From: Chlorobi bacterium Chlorobi_1
Lineage (GTDB): Bacteria > Bacteroidota > Chlorobiia > Chlorobiales > Chlorobiaceae
Assembly (NCBI GenBank): GCA_900299075.1
Contig: OMIK01000093.1
Span: forward strand, 1 to 50,438
DNA: 50,438 bases
Reading direction: 5' to 3'
How positions within the stretch are numbered: the stretch's first letter is position 1; each line of letters opens with the position of its first letter. Both the position numbers and the translations under genes were made by a program. The notes under the pieces are model-generated. The model ran no database searches, had not been told where the DNA came from, and was given only the letters and a program-made list of their open reading frames with translations. Of this stretch, positions 17,704 to 28,472 are shown in pieces.

Positions 17704-18720
17704 ATGAGCCACCACGAGGCCCGGCAGAACAGGACAAAACGCGACTTCCTCGGATTCACCGGCCTGGATGCCGGCAAGATCATCGAGCTCTTCGACTACT
17801 CGCTCCATATCAAGCGCAACCGCGAGCAGAACCGCAACAGCGACGAGTTCAGGCCGATCAGGCACAAGACGGTGGCCATGATCTTCAGCAAGCCCTCCCT
17901 GCGCACCAGGGTCTCCTTCGAGCTCGGCGTCTTCGAGCTCGGCGGCCACGCCATCAGCCTCGAAGGCAAGGCGATCGGCGTCGGCGAACGCGAGTCGGTC
18001 GAGGATATCGCCCGATTGCTCTCCCGCTACAACGACGCCATCGTGGCACGGCTGCACGACCACTCGATCATCGAGACGCTCGCCGCCCATGCGGACATCC
18101 CGGTCATCAACGCCCTGACCGACCTGTCGCACCCCTGCCAGATCCTTGCCGACGCCTTCACCCTCTATGAAAAAGGGCTCTGGCACGACGGCATCAAGGT
18201 GGTCTTCGTCGGCGACGGCAACAACGTGGCCAACTCCTGGATCGAGCTTGCCGGCATCCTCCCCTTCCACTTCGTGCTCACCTGCCCTCCCGGCTACATG
18301 CCCGACGAGCACCTGCTCCAGCAGGCGCGCAGCCACGCCAAAGGGAAGATCGAGATCGTCCACGACCCCTTCCTGGCAGCAAGGGACGCCGACGTGCTCT
18401 ACACCGATGTCTGGACCAGCATGGGCCAGGAGGAGGAGTCCGCCGAGCGGCTCAAGGTCTTCAAGGATTACCAGATCAACAGCGCCCTGCTCGCCGAGGC
18501 GAAGCCATCGGCGGTCGTCATGCACTGCATGCCCGCCCACCGCGGCCAGGAGATCAGCGCCGAGGTGATGGACGGCGCACAGTCGATCATTATCGACGAG
18601 GCGGAGAACCGCCTGCACGTCCAGAAGGCGCTCATGGTCAAGCTGATGAACCACGACGAGTACCGCAAGTTCCACCTGACCCACCGCCTCATGCGGGCGG
18701 CAAACAGCCTGAAGGCCTGA
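17704..18720 (+). CDS. argF: Ornithine carbamoyltransferase
   Basis: Makes citrulline from ornithine and carbamoyl phosphate. 338 residues. The carbamoyl-phosphate loop reads SLRTR at residues 65-69, HPCQ starts at H143, the ornithine-binding SMG loop is in DVWTSMGQE, and the catalytic H-C is at 274-275 (HCMPAHRG). The leucine in place of the second residue of STRTR occurs in other ornithine transcarbamylases. The SMG loop favours ornithine over acetylornithine as substrate. argR starts four bases after the stop. Confidence 0.95.
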   Translation: MSHHEARQNRTKRDFLGFTGLDAGKIIELFDYSLHIKRNREQNRNSDEFRPIRHKTVAMIFSKPSLRTRVSFELGVFELGGHAISLEGKAIGVGERESVEDIARLLSRYNDAIVARLHDHSIIETLAAHADIPVINALTDLSHPCQILADAFTLYEKGLWHDGIKVVFVGDGNNVANSWIELAGILPFHFVLTCPPGYMPDEHLLQQARSHAKGKIEIVHDPFLAARDADVLYTDVWTSMGQEEESAERLKVFKDYQINSALLAEAKPSAVVMHCMPAHRGQEISAEVMDGAQSIIIDEAENRLHVQKALMVKLMNHDEYRKFHLTHRLMRAANSLKA

Positions 18721-18724
18721 CCCC

Positions 18725-19180
18725 GTGCCCGAGATGAACAAGGCGCACCGGCAGCGCAAGATCCGCGAACTGGTCGAAAGCCGCGAGGTGGGCGGCCAGC
18801 TCGAACTGCTCGGCCTCCTGAAGGCGGCCGGCATCAGGGTCGCCCAGGCCACCCTGTCGAGGGACTTCGCCGAACTCGGCATCGTCAGGAAGCGCTCCGG
18901 GCAGGGCTACCGGCTGGAACTTCCCGAGGCCTCCTCCGAGGAGATCATCAGGGAGCTGGTCGGCATGGAGGTGCTCTCGGTCGCCTCGAACGAAACCTCG
19001 ATCATCATCCGGACGCTGCCTGGGCGCGCCCACGGCGTCGCCTCCTTCCTCGACCGACTCCGGGGCTCCGCGATCCTCGGCACCATCGCCGGTGACGACA
19101 CGGTGCTCGTGATTCCGGCATCCGTCGCGAAAATATCGGAGGTCAAATCCTATATTCTGAAAAGCCTTTCACAACCATGA
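18725..19180 (+). CDS. argR: Arginine repressor
   Basis: A 151-residue ArgR/AhrC transcription factor. The N-terminal winged helix-turn-helix includes [12 protein letters not shown], and the C-terminal oligomerisation and arginine-binding domain includes GTIAGDDT, with the paired aspartates that contact arginine. Start is GTG four bases after argF; an internal ATG three codons on is the alternative. Located inside the operon it presumably controls (see the ARG-box candidate at 14367-14384). Confidence 0.95.
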   Translation: MPEMNKAHRQRKIRELVESREVGGQLELLGLLKAAGIRVAQATLSRDFAELGIVRKRSGQGYRLELPEASSEEIIRELVGMEVLSVASNETSIIIRTLPGRAHGVASFLDRLRGSAILGTIAGDDTVLVIPASVAKISEVKSYILKSLSQP

Positions 19181-19196
19181 AAACCAGTACCGCAGC

Positions 19197-20399
19197 ATGA
19201 GCAAGGAAAAAATTGCGGTCGCCTACTCCGGCGGCCTCGACACGTCAGTCATGATCAAGTGGCTGAAGGACAAGTACGATGCCGAGATCGTCGCCGTCAC
19301 CGGCAACCTCGGCCAGCAGATGGAGATCGACAACCTCGAGGGCAAGGCGATCGCCACCGGCGCCTCCTCCTTCCACTTCGTCGACCTGAAGAAGCAGTTC
19401 GTCGAGGAGTACATCTGGCGCGCCCTCAAGGCCGGCGCCCTCTACGAGGACGTCTACCCGCTCGCCACCGCCCTCGGCCGCCCGCTGCTCGCCAAGGCGC
19501 TCGTCGACGTGGCCAAGGCCGAGGACTGCACCATGCTTACCCATGGCTGCACCGGCAAGGGCAACGACCAGGTGCGATTCGAGGTGACCTTCGCCGCGCT
19601 CGCCCCGCAGATGAAGGTGATCGCTCCGCTCCGTATCTGGGAGTTCACCTCGCGCGAGCAGGAGATCGCCTACGCGATGGAGCACAATATCCCGGTCTCG
19701 GCCACCAAGAAGAACCCCTACTCGATCGACGAGAACATCTGGGGCATCAGCATCGAGTGCGGCGTGCTCGAGGACCCGATGGTGCCGCCGCCGGCCGACG
19801 CCTACCAGATTACGACCGCTCCCGAGAAGGCTCCCGACGAAGCGACCGTGGTCGACATCGAGTTCGTCCAGGGCGTGCCCGTCGCGCTCGACGGCAAGCA
19901 GATGGCCGGCCTCGACCTGATCGTGAAGCTCAACGAGCTCGGTGCGAAAAACGGCGTCGGCCGCCTCGACATGGTCGAGAACCGCGTGGTCGGCATCAAG
20001 TCCCGCGAGATCTACGAGGCCCCGGCCGCCACGATCCTGCACTTCGCCCACCGGGAGCTCGAGCGCCTCGTCCTCGAGAAGTCGGTGTTCCAGTACAAGA
20101 AGAACATCAGCCAGGATTACGCCAACATCATCTACAACGGCACCTGGTTCTCCCCGATGCGCCAGGCGCTGGACGCCTTCGTGGACGAGACCCAGAAGCC
20201 GGTGACCGGCATGGTCAGGGTGAAGCTCTACAAGGGCTCCATGTCGCTGCTCGGCAGGAACTCCCCCTTCTCCCTCTACAACGAGGCGCTGGCGACCTAC
20301 ACTGAAGCCGACACCTTCGACCACAAGGCGGCCGAAGGATTCATCAAGATCTACGGCCTCGGCCTGAAGACCTTCCACGAAGTCAACAAGAACAGCTGA
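19197..20399 (+). CDS. argG: Argininosuccinate synthase
   Basis: ATP-dependent condensation of citrulline and aspartate. 400 residues. The N-type ATP pyrophosphatase P-loop AYSGGLDTS is at residues 9-17, and [15 protein letters not shown] carries the citrulline/aspartate-binding residues. Begins 16 bases after argR and is the last gene before the terminator at 20423-20449, so argCJBFRG is probably one transcript. Confidence 0.97.
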   Translation: MSKEKIAVAYSGGLDTSVMIKWLKDKYDAEIVAVTGNLGQQMEIDNLEGKAIATGASSFHFVDLKKQFVEEYIWRALKAGALYEDVYPLATALGRPLLAKALVDVAKAEDCTMLTHGCTGKGNDQVRFEVTFAALAPQMKVIAPLRIWEFTSREQEIAYAMEHNIPVSATKKNPYSIDENIWGISIECGVLEDPMVPPPADAYQITTAPEKAPDEATVVDIEFVQGVPVALDGKQMAGLDLIVKLNELGAKNGVGRLDMVENRVVGIKSREIYEAPAATILHFAHRELERLVLEKSVFQYKKNISQDYANIIYNGTWFSPMRQALDAFVDETQKPVTGMVRVKLYKGSMSLLGRNSPFSLYNEALATYTEADTFDHKAAEGFIKIYGLGLKTFHEVNKNS

Positions 20400-20422
20400 T
20401 AGTCGATGGTTGATCATTGAAG

Positions 20423-20449
20423 AGGAGGGCTGAGGCCCTCCTTTTTTTA
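20423..20449 (+). terminator. Rho-independent terminator after argG
   Basis: Stem AGGAGGGC / GCCCTCCT with a short TGAG-region loop followed by seven T. It separates argG from argH, so argH needs its own promoter or read-through. Confidence 0.9.
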
Positions 20450-20450
20450 T

Positions 20451-20467
20451 ACCGGTTGTAAACCGGT
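20451..20467. repeat. Perfect short palindrome between argG and argH
   Basis: ACCGGTT-GTA-AACCGGT, 7-bp arms with a 3-base centre, right after the argG terminator and 135 bases before argH. It could be a protein-binding site or part of an extended terminator; no function can be assigned. Confidence 0.55.
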
Positions 20468-20601
20468 CGTCAGGGGCAAATCCAAACCGGGCAGTGACAG
20501 ACTGGGCTTTCGGTCCCGGCCAGCCGCAACTATCAACTATCAACTCTCCACTATTTCGCGTATCTTCCGGCAGTACCAACCAGTAACCGTTTATCACACC
20601 C

Positions 20602-21993
<1,392 letters not shown>

Positions 21994-22020
21994 TCCGTTT
22001 GCCGGGAGGCCGGAAACAGC

Positions 22021-22043
22021 AAGGGCGCCCGACGGGCGCCCTT
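22021..22043 (+). terminator. argH terminator hairpin at the intron insertion site
   Basis: Perfect 10-bp stem AAGGGCGCCC / GGGCGCCCTT with a GAC loop, 27 bases after the argH stop. The T run is short because the predicted intron begins eight bases later, at 22052. Insertion directly behind a terminator hairpin is the target habit known for some (class C) group II introns. Confidence 0.75.
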
Positions 22044-22051
22044 CTGCGTGT

Positions 22052-23892
22052 GTGCGCCCAGCATGGGCGCAATCTTGGAGGTGAAAGTCCTCCCGTGAGT
22101 TGACCACAGCGAGCGAAGAGAAGCGCAACTGCATGAGGGCGACCAAGTGTGGGGAGGAAGCGTGGAACGAAACCGCGAGCCGATGGACAAGAACCGGATA
22201 GAAGGCGGTGCCGAACAGGGCGAGCAGGCCAATGACTGCAAAGCTCTCGTGGTCAAGGTTCAGGCGACGTAAATCCGGCGGTTGTGCGGGGAAGGATTGC
22301 GTTCTTACCTGGGGAGATCTCGCCTCGTGCCTGAAAGGGCGACGGTGTAAGCCGGAGCGAGAAGTCAGCAGGGGCCATAGTAGCCCGCGATAAGAGGGCG
22401 AAGAGCCGAACGAAAAGGAAAACCGGAAGTCATGTTGCTCAGTCACGCAAGGCATCAGAAGCCCGAGAAATCGGGGTGTGCCGTGAAGGGTCATGGTGAA
22501 GCCATGGAAGGAAACGGACACGATGAAGCGCGGCTGGCGCGAAATGAACAAGAGGGTTTGGGGCGAAACGACTTGCTGGAGCAAGCGTTCGCGAGAGCCA
22601 ACATGGTGCAGGCCTGGAAACGGGTCAAGGCCAATGGTGGCAGTGCAGGGGCGGACGGATTGACGATCGGGGAAACGATCGAGAAGCTGAGAACCGACTG
22701 GCCCCGGCTCAAAGAGGATCTGTTCGAGGGGAGGTACCTCCCCGTACCGGTGCGCCGGGTGCAGATTCCTAAAGCCGGAGGAGGTCAGAGAGAACTCGGG
22801 ATACCGACGGTAACCGACCGGCTGATCCAGCAAGCCCTGTTGCAAGTCCTGCAACCAATGATTGATCCCACATTCCCAGAATCAAGCTACGGCTTCCGAC
22901 CGGGCAGGAATGCGCATGGAGCGGTGCTGCAAGCACAGCAATACGTGCAGGACGGCTACGAAGTGGTCGTAGATGTCGATCTGGAAAAGTTTTTCGATCG
23001 GGTCAATCATGACATCCTGATGGATCGGCTGTCAAGACGAATCAGCGACAAGCGAGTACTGCGGCTGATTCGGCGCTATCTTGACGCGGGCATCATGGAT
23101 GGCGGCGTGGTTATGGAGCGGCATGAGGGAACTCCGCAAGGAGGTCCGCTGTCACCATTACTGGCCAACGTGTTGCTGGATGAGGTCGACCGGGAGTTGG
23201 AAAAGCGAGGCCACAAATTTGTTCGATACGCCGATGACTGCAATGTGTATGTGCACAGTCAGAAGGCTGGTGAACGAGTGCTGAAAGGGCTGCGCCGGCT
23301 CTACGGGAAACTTCACTTGAAGGTCAACGAAAACAAGACGTCGGTGAGTGAAGCCCGCGGACGGAATTTCCTTGCCTACTGCCTATGGGGAGGGTCAGGA
23401 AAGGAGGTAAAGCGAGCAGTATCGAAGAAAGCCATAGAGACCTTCAAGACGCGCATACGACAGAAGACCAAACGGTCAGGAGGGCGGAGCATGCAGCAAG
23501 TCATCAGCGAGCTGAGAAGCTACCTGCCGGGATGGAAGTCCTACTTCGGGATGGCCCAGACGCCAGGGAAATTCAGGGAGCTGGACGAATGGCTGCGTCA
23601 CCGATTGCGCGCATTGCAACTGAAGCACTGGCGGCGGGGAAGAACGATGTATGATGAACTGCGAAAGATGGGTGCGAACCGTGAACAGGCAGCCAGAATA
23701 GCGGCCAACGCCAAAAGGTGGTGGCATAACAGCAATATGGAGCTGAACAGGATCATACCCATTGCCTGGTTCGACCGAATGGGACTGCCCCGTCTCTCAT
23801 AACCTCAACTTTTCGAGCCGCCCGGTGCGGACCCGCATGCCGGGTGGTGTGGGAGGGGAACGGTCAGCTTGACTGACCGCCCCTATCCCGAT
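22052..23892 (+). mobile_element. Group II intron with maturase ORF
   Basis: About 1.84 kb. The 5' end GTGCGCCCAGCATGGGCGC fits the GUGYG consensus and the usual bacterial start, followed by GGAGGTGAAAGTCCTCC. The maturase lies in domain IV. After the ORF, 23815-23852 folds as a domain V-like hairpin (GAGCCGCCCGG ... CCGGGTGGTG), and about 23853-23892 as domain VI (arms CGGTCAG / CTGACCG with flanking AGGGG / CCCCT), ending in CCCGAT. Boundaries were read by eye; the 3' end could be off by a few bases. No exon duplication is seen, as expected. The CCGCC at the domain V base could represent a CGC triad; I do not assign a class. Confidence 0.85.
22432..23802 (+). CDS. ltrA: Group II intron reverse transcriptase/maturase
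   Basis: Intron-encoded protein of 456 residues that would splice the intron and reverse-transcribe it at new sites. RT blocks are intact: GIPTVTDRLIQQALLQVLQP, SYGFRPGRNAHGAV, the first catalytic aspartate in DVDLEKFFD, GTPQGGPLSPLLANV, and the catalytic YADD at 266-269. Maturase (X) and DNA-binding-type segments follow (SYLPGWKSYFG ... FDRMGL). There is no HNH endonuclease domain after them, so mobility would rely on nicked or single-stranded targets. The frame is uninterrupted, so the element may still be active. Confidence 0.93.
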   Translation: MLLSHARHQKPEKSGCAVKGHGEAMEGNGHDEARLARNEQEGLGRNDLLEQAFARANMVQAWKRVKANGGSAGADGLTIGETIEKLRTDWPRLKEDLFEGRYLPVPVRRVQIPKAGGGQRELGIPTVTDRLIQQALLQVLQPMIDPTFPESSYGFRPGRNAHGAVLQAQQYVQDGYEVVVDVDLEKFFDRVNHDILMDRLSRRISDKRVLRLIRRYLDAGIMDGGVVMERHEGTPQGGPLSPLLANVLLDEVDRELEKRGHKFVRYADDCNVYVHSQKAGERVLKGLRRLYGKLHLKVNENKTSVSEARGRNFLAYCLWGGSGKEVKRAVSKKAIETFKTRIRQKTKRSGGRSMQQVISELRSYLPGWKSYFGMAQTPGKFRELDEWLRHRLRALQLKHWRRGRTMYDELRKMGANREQAARIAANAKRWWHNSNMELNRIIPIAWFDRMGLPRLS

Positions 23893-25925
23893 TTCCTGCC
23901 CGGTTTGCGGGCCGAAAGGTCGTTCAGGATGACTCCTGCCTCCTGCATGAGGATGTCGGTCTTCTTCTTGCCAGGCTTGTCCTGGCCCCAACGCTCCTGG
24001 ATATGCTTCAGGGCCTGGGCTTCGCTCTTGAATGCCGATTCGGCCAGGGAAACCTCCTTGCGCTTCCTGAAGCGGCTCAGGGTCGCCTGGTCCCTGAGGT
24101 AGGCCTGGTAGGTCGGGTCTTTCGCAGCCTGTTCCTGGAATTTTGCCTTCACCGCCGCGATATCCTCCCTGGTGACGTTGTTTTCCGGCGTGTAGGGCGC
24201 TTTGCCCGTGGTCGTCCACGGGAGGCTGCTGGTGTAGGTGTCCTCTCCGACGCTTGCGGAGTCGATCATCGACGGCAGGAGAATGTCGGGGTTGACGCCG
24301 AGATGCTGGGTGCTTCCCCCGGAGACGCGGTAGAACTTGGCGATCGTCAGCTTGAGCTGCCCGAGGTCGGGCTGCTTGCCGAAGATGCTGAACGGACGCT
24401 GGAGGCGCACGATGCTCTGCACGGTACCCTTGCCGAAGGTGCGTTCGCCGACGATCAGCCCCCTTCCGTAATCCTGGATCGCCGCGGCGAAGATTTCGGA
24501 GGCCGACGCGCTGTAACGGTTCACCAGCACGACCAGCGGGCCGTCGTACTGCTCCCGGGCGTCCTCGTCGCGCAGCACGGTCTTGCCGCCCCTCGAGTCG
24601 CTGACCTGGACGACCGGGCCGTCGTGGATAAACAGGCCGGTCACGTTGACCGCCTCCTCGAGCGATCCGCCGCCGTTTTCCCGCAGGTCGATGATGATGC
24701 CTTCGACCTTCTGCTGCTTCAGCTCGCCGAGTATTCTTGCCACGTCCCTCGAGGTGCTGGCATAGTTCTTCTTCTGCTGTCGTTCACCCTCGAAGTCGAG
24801 GTAGAACGAGGGGATGACGATGACGCCGATCCGGTGTCCGTCCTGTGTGATGATCTTTTTCTGGGCCGCCTGCTCCTGGAGGTCGACGCGGTCCCGCACC
24901 AGTCGGATGACCTTCGACGGGCCCTTGCCCGCCTGGCTTGACGGGAGGATGCTCAGGCGTACGACCGTCCCCTTCTTCCCGCGGATCAGCCTGACGACGT
25001 CGTTGATCCTCCATCCGACCACATCGACGACCTCCCCGGCGTTGCCCTGGCCGACGCCGACGATCTTGTCGCCCTTCTTCAGCAGGTTGCTCTTGAATGC
25101 CGGGCCTCCGGGGATGATCTCGTTGACCACGGTGTACTCGTTTTCGGTCTGGAGCTTCGCTCCGATCCCTTCGAGCGAACGGCTCATGTCGATCTGGAAG
25201 TTCTCGAACTCCTCCGGCGAGAAGTAGGAGGTATGGGGATCGAACGAGGTGGTCAGCGCGTAGGTGTAGGCCAGGAACGCGTCCTCCGGCTTCTGGCGCT
25301 CGAGCAGCTTGAGGCGGTTGGTGTAGCTCTTGACGAGGGCTGAGTTGATGTTCCGGTTGCCGTCCCCCGCGTACTTCATGCCAAGGTACTGGTACTTGAG
25401 CTCTTTCCGCCAGAGCTCCTGGAGCTGGTTCCTGTCGGCTGGCCATGGGGCGCTCTTCCGGTCGATACCGAAGGTGTCGGGCACGGTGAAGTTGAATTTG
25501 GTGCCGGACTTCAGCGTGGAGATCATGAACTCCATCTTCTCCCGGGCCCGCTGCATGAAGAGGTTGTAGATCGTGAAGCCTGCAGTCGGATTCCCGGAGA
25601 CGAAGTCGTCGTCTATCCTCGCCCCGACCTCCCTCCTGAGCCGGTCGACTTCGGATGCCATGAAGTAGCTGCGGTTGCCGTCGAGGTTCTCCAGGTAGCG
25701 GTTGAACACCTGCTGGGAGAGCGAGTCGTTCGCCGGTACCTTTCGGTAATGGTTCTGCAGGAGGTACTGGGAGATGTACCTGGACGCCTCCTGTTCGGAC
25801 GCAGTCGGCTTCAGGGTGGCAGATGCTGCACGGCCGGTTGCGGCAAGCCCGGCAGCTCCGGGAAGTATCAGGGTGAAGGAGAGGAGCAGGATCGAAAAAA
25901 CAGGGGCGCGAAGCTTCTTCATCAT
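23883..25925 (-). CDS. Tail-specific (carboxy-terminal processing) protease, Prc/CtpA family
   Basis: Periplasmic S41 protease of about 680 residues. Signal peptide (MMKKLRAPVFSILLLSF... to AGLAA), N-terminal DUF3340-type helical region, a PDZ domain (around LEGIGAKLQTENEYTVVNEIIPGG), and the catalytic S41 core with serine 476 in SASASEIF and lysine 499 in FGKGTVQ (numbered from 25925), a 23-residue spacing like that in Prc; a C-terminal DUF3340-like part follows. Starts at 25925 or 25973 are possible; I favour 25925 because the signal peptide then begins correctly, though no ribosome binding site is seen. Odd feature: the stop codon (23885-23883) and final two residues appear to lie inside the 3' end of the group II intron. 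Confidence 0.9.
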   Translation of the reverse strand: MMKKLRAPVFSILLLSFTLILPGAAGLAATGRAASATLKPTASEQEASRYISQYLLQNHYRKVPANDSLSQQVFNRYLENLDGNRSYFMASEVDRLRREVGARIDDDFVSGNPTAGFTIYNLFMQRAREKMEFMISTLKSGTKFNFTVPDTFGIDRKSAPWPADRNQLQELWRKELKYQYLGMKYAGDGNRNINSALVKSYTNRLKLLERQKPEDAFLAYTYALTTSFDPHTSYFSPEEFENFQIDMSRSLEGIGAKLQTENEYTVVNEIIPGGPAFKSNLLKKGDKIVGVGQGNAGEVVDVVGWRINDVVRLIRGKKGTVVRLSILPSSQAGKGPSKVIRLVRDRVDLQEQAAQKKIITQDGHRIGVIVIPSFYLDFEGERQQKKNYASTSRDVARILGELKQQKVEGIIIDLRENGGGSLEEAVNVTGLFIHDGPVVQVSDSRGGKTVLRDEDAREQYDGPLVVLVNRYSASASEIFAAAIQDYGRGLIVGERTFGKGTVQSIVRLQRPFSIFGKQPDLGQLKLTIAKFYRVSGGSTQHLGVNPDILLPSMIDSASVGEDTYTSSLPWTTTGKAPYTPENNVTREDIAAVKAKFQEQAAKDPTYQAYLRDQATLSRFRKRKEVSLAESAFKSEAQALKHIQERWGQDKPGKKKTDILMQEAGVILNDLSARKPGRKSG

Positions 25926-26097
25926 CGTCGACGATGCTGGTTGTGAATTCTGTGGAATGGAACGGATTGCCATGTAACTGTCTGCAGAATCCAATATATT
26001 CAGATTACTTCAGACTCTTTCAGCGAGACCCGTTTTTTTTAAGGATCGTATAAAAAATCTGATCCGGTTACCTACAAAAACAAAAGGAGAGCCTTTT

Positions 26098-27072
26098 ATG
26101 CAAAAGAAGCACACCAGTTATAAAGAGCTTGGACTGGTCAACAGCCGTGATATGTTCGCCGGTGCGGTCAAGGGCGGCTACGCCATCCCCGCCTACAACT
26201 TCAACAACCTCGAGCAGCTCCAGGCGATCGTCATGGCGTGCGTCGAAACCTCGTCGCCCGTCATCCTGCAGGTTTCAAAGGGTGCCCGCAGCTACGCCAA
26301 CCAGACGCTGCTCCGCCATCTCGCGGCCGGCGCCGTGGAATATGCGGCCGAGCTCGGCAAGCAGATCCCGATCGTGCTGCACCTCGACCACGGCGACAGC
26401 TTCGAGCTCTGCAAGGACTGCATCGAGACCGGTTTCTCCTCGGTCATGATCGACGGTTCCCACCTCAGCTACGAGGATAACGTGAAGCTCACCCGCCAGG
26501 TCGTGGAGTACGCCCACCAGCACGACGTCACGGTCGAAGGTGAACTCGGCGTGCTTGCCGGCATCGAGGACGAGGTCCACGCAGCGCACCACACCTACAC
26601 CGAACCCGACCAGGTCGAGGACTTCGTCGGCAAGACCGGCGTCGACAGCCTCGCCATCGCCATCGGCACCTCGCACGGCGCCTTCAAGTTCAAGCCGGGC
26701 GAAGACCCGAAGATCAGGCTCGACATCCTCCACGAGATCGAGCAGCGCATCCCGGGCTTCCCCATCGTGCTGCACGGCGCCTCCTCGGTGCCGCAGGAGC
26801 TGGTGAAGACCATCAACGCCCACGGCGGCAAGCTCAAGGATGCCATCGGCATCGGCGAAGACCAGCTCAGGGAGGCCGCACGCTCGGCCGTCTGCAAGAT
26901 CAACATCGATTCCGACGGGCGCCTTGCCATGACCGCCGCCATCCGCAAGGTATTCAACGAGAAGCCCGAAGAGTTCGACCCGCGCAAGTACCTCGGCCCG
27001 GCCCGCGACTCCCTCAAGGAGCTCTACAAGCACAAGATCGTCAATGTGCTCGGCTCCAACGGCAAAGCCTGA
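26098..27072 (+). CDS. fba: Fructose-bisphosphate aldolase, class II
   Basis: Zinc-dependent aldolase joining dihydroxyacetone phosphate and glyceraldehyde 3-phosphate, used here mainly for gluconeogenesis from fixed carbon. 324 residues. Metal and catalytic motifs: HLDHGDS, EGELGVLAG, the histidine in GTSHGAFKF, VLHGASSVP, and KINIDSDGR. A strong AGGAG lies eight bases before the ATG. Single gene between the divergent protease gene and a bidirectional terminator. Confidence 0.96.
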   Translation: MQKKHTSYKELGLVNSRDMFAGAVKGGYAIPAYNFNNLEQLQAIVMACVETSSPVILQVSKGARSYANQTLLRHLAAGAVEYAAELGKQIPIVLHLDHGDSFELCKDCIETGFSSVMIDGSHLSYEDNVKLTRQVVEYAHQHDVTVEGELGVLAGIEDEVHAAHHTYTEPDQVEDFVGKTGVDSLAIAIGTSHGAFKFKPGEDPKIRLDILHEIEQRIPGFPIVLHGASSVPQELVKTINAHGGKLKDAIGIGEDQLREAARSAVCKINIDSDGRLAMTAAIRKVFNEKPEEFDPRKYLGPARDSLKELYKHKIVNVLGSNGKA

Positions 27073-27120
27073 AGAGAGGAGGGAAAAAAGGACTTCAGGG
27101 ATCAACGGGATCTTAAGGAC

Positions 27121-27158
27121 AAAAAAAGACGGTGTTTTTCGGCACCGTCTTTTTTTTG
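27121..27158. terminator. Bidirectional terminator after fba
   Basis: Stem AAGACGGTG / CACCGTCTT with A run on the left and eight T on the right; it serves fba on the plus strand and could serve the convergent amidohydrolase gene. Confidence 0.9.
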
Positions 27159-27224
27159 TCCTTGAATACAGCCATCACCTTTCGCTATCGCTCCCGAGAG
27201 GGAACAGGAGGCACGGCACCAACT

Positions 27225-28445
27225 CTACCCCGCCAGGCAACTGGCCGCCAGGTAGCTCATCAGGCCGACGCCGGTCTCCAGGCTCGACTCGTCCGGGTCG
27301 AAGGTCGGCGAGTGGAGGTTGTTGCCCGGCGGCATCCCCTCCCTGCCGGTGCCGATCTGCCAGAAGGTCCCGGGGCATTGCTGCAGGTAATAGGCGAAAT
27401 CCTCGGCGGTCATGAGGGGTTCCGAATGGAGGACCCTTCCCTCCCCGAGGTAGGCTTTTGCCGCTTCCCAGGCGAGGTCGGTCTTCTCCGGATCATTGTA
27501 GAGCACCGGATAGCCGGTCCGTATCTCGATCTCCGCCTCGACGTCGAACGCGTCGGCGACCTGCATGATCGTCCGCCTGAAGCGGTCGTGCAGCCTGGCT
27601 CGCAGCTCCTCGTTCATCGTGCGCATCGTCCCCATCATCGACACCTTGCCCGGAATGACGTTGGTGGCGTTGCCGCCGTTGATCGAGCAGATCGAGAGCA
27701 CGGCCGATTCGTGCGGCGGGGCAACCCTGCTGACCAGATGCTGCAATGCGGTGACGATATGGGCCGAGGCGACGATAGGGTCTCGGGTCCGATGGGGAGC
27801 CGACGCGTGCCCTCCCTGGCCGGTGATGGTGATGTAGAGTTCGTCGGCCGCAGCCATGAAGCTCCCCTTGCTCATGGCCACGCTTCCGGTCGGGACGCTC
27901 GGGAAGCAGTGCTGGGCGAAGATCGCCGAGGGGCGGTAGGTATCGAGGAGGCCTGCGTCGATCAGCGGCTTCGCCCCTCCGGGATCCTTCTCCTCGGCAG
28001 GCTGGAAGATAAGCAGGACGTCACCGGCCAACTCGTCGCGAATGCCCGACAGCACCTTCGCCGCACCGAGGAGCATCGCCGAGTGCATGTCGTGCCCGCA
28101 GGCGTGCATGCAACCGCCCTCCATCGAGCAGAAGCCGTGGGAGTTCTCCTCCTGCACCGGCAGCGCGTCGATGTCGGCGCGAAGCGCGACCGTCCTGCGC
28201 TCACCGGAAGCCGGTGCCGCGTTGCCCCTGATGAGCGCCACCACTCCGGTCTCGAGCAGTTGCGGTTCCGGGTCGATGCCGAGGCCGACGAGGTACTCCC
28301 TGATGAGGGCCGTCGTCCTGAACTCCTGGTAGGAGAGCTCGGGATGACGGTGGATCTCACGACGCAGCTCCACGACCTCCGGCTGGATATCCCTTGCCGC
28401 CTGCCTGATCCTGGCGGCAAGGCTGCTGGATGGTACGACTTGCAT
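27225..28445 (-). CDS. M20 family amidohydrolase (N-acyl-amino-acid/hippurate hydrolase type)
   Basis: A 406-residue metal-dependent amidohydrolase of the M20D group. It carries the ALRADIDALPVQE segment, the metal-binding HACGHDMHSAML, and the catalytic/metal run FQPAEEKDPGGAK; the C-terminal MTAEDFAYYLQQCPGTFW is typical of IAA-amino acid/hippurate hydrolases. The dimerisation (lid) domain lies in the middle. The substrate could be an N-acylated amino acid; the sequence does not decide. It follows the CBS-domain gene on the same strand after 27 bases, so it may be the last gene of that operon. Confidence 0.88.
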   Translation of the reverse strand: MQVVPSSSLAARIRQAARDIQPEVVELRREIHRHPELSYQEFRTTALIREYLVGLGIDPEPQLLETGVVALIRGNAAPASGERRTVALRADIDALPVQEENSHGFCSMEGGCMHACGHDMHSAMLLGAAKVLSGIRDELAGDVLLIFQPAEEKDPGGAKPLIDAGLLDTYRPSAIFAQHCFPSVPTGSVAMSKGSFMAAADELYITITGQGGHASAPHRTRDPIVASAHIVTALQHLVSRVAPPHESAVLSICSINGGNATNVIPGKVSMMGTMRTMNEELRARLHDRFRRTIMQVADAFDVEAEIEIRTGYPVLYNDPEKTDLAWEAAKAYLGEGRVLHSEPLMTAEDFAYYLQQCPGTFWQIGTGREGMPPGNNLHSPTFDPDESSLETGVGLMSYLAASCLAG

Positions 28446-28472
28446 AAAGTATTCTGATAATGATGGTTACAG

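Noticed and set aside
17890-17910. SLRTR instead of STRTR in ornithine carbamoyltransferase as a sign of altered specificity
   Set aside because: The same variant occurs in other ornithine transcarbamylases and the SMG loop fits ornithine, so it is not unusual.
22432-23802. Reverse transcriptase as a possible retron, DGR or other RT-based defence system
   Set aside because: RT motifs, maturase segment, and flanking intron ends with domain V and VI hairpins make it a normal group II intron protein; no msr/msd or template/variable repeats were seen.
27132-28457. Long plus-strand frame opposite the M20 amidohydrolase
   Set aside because: Antisense of a clear enzyme gene, starting inside the fba terminator.
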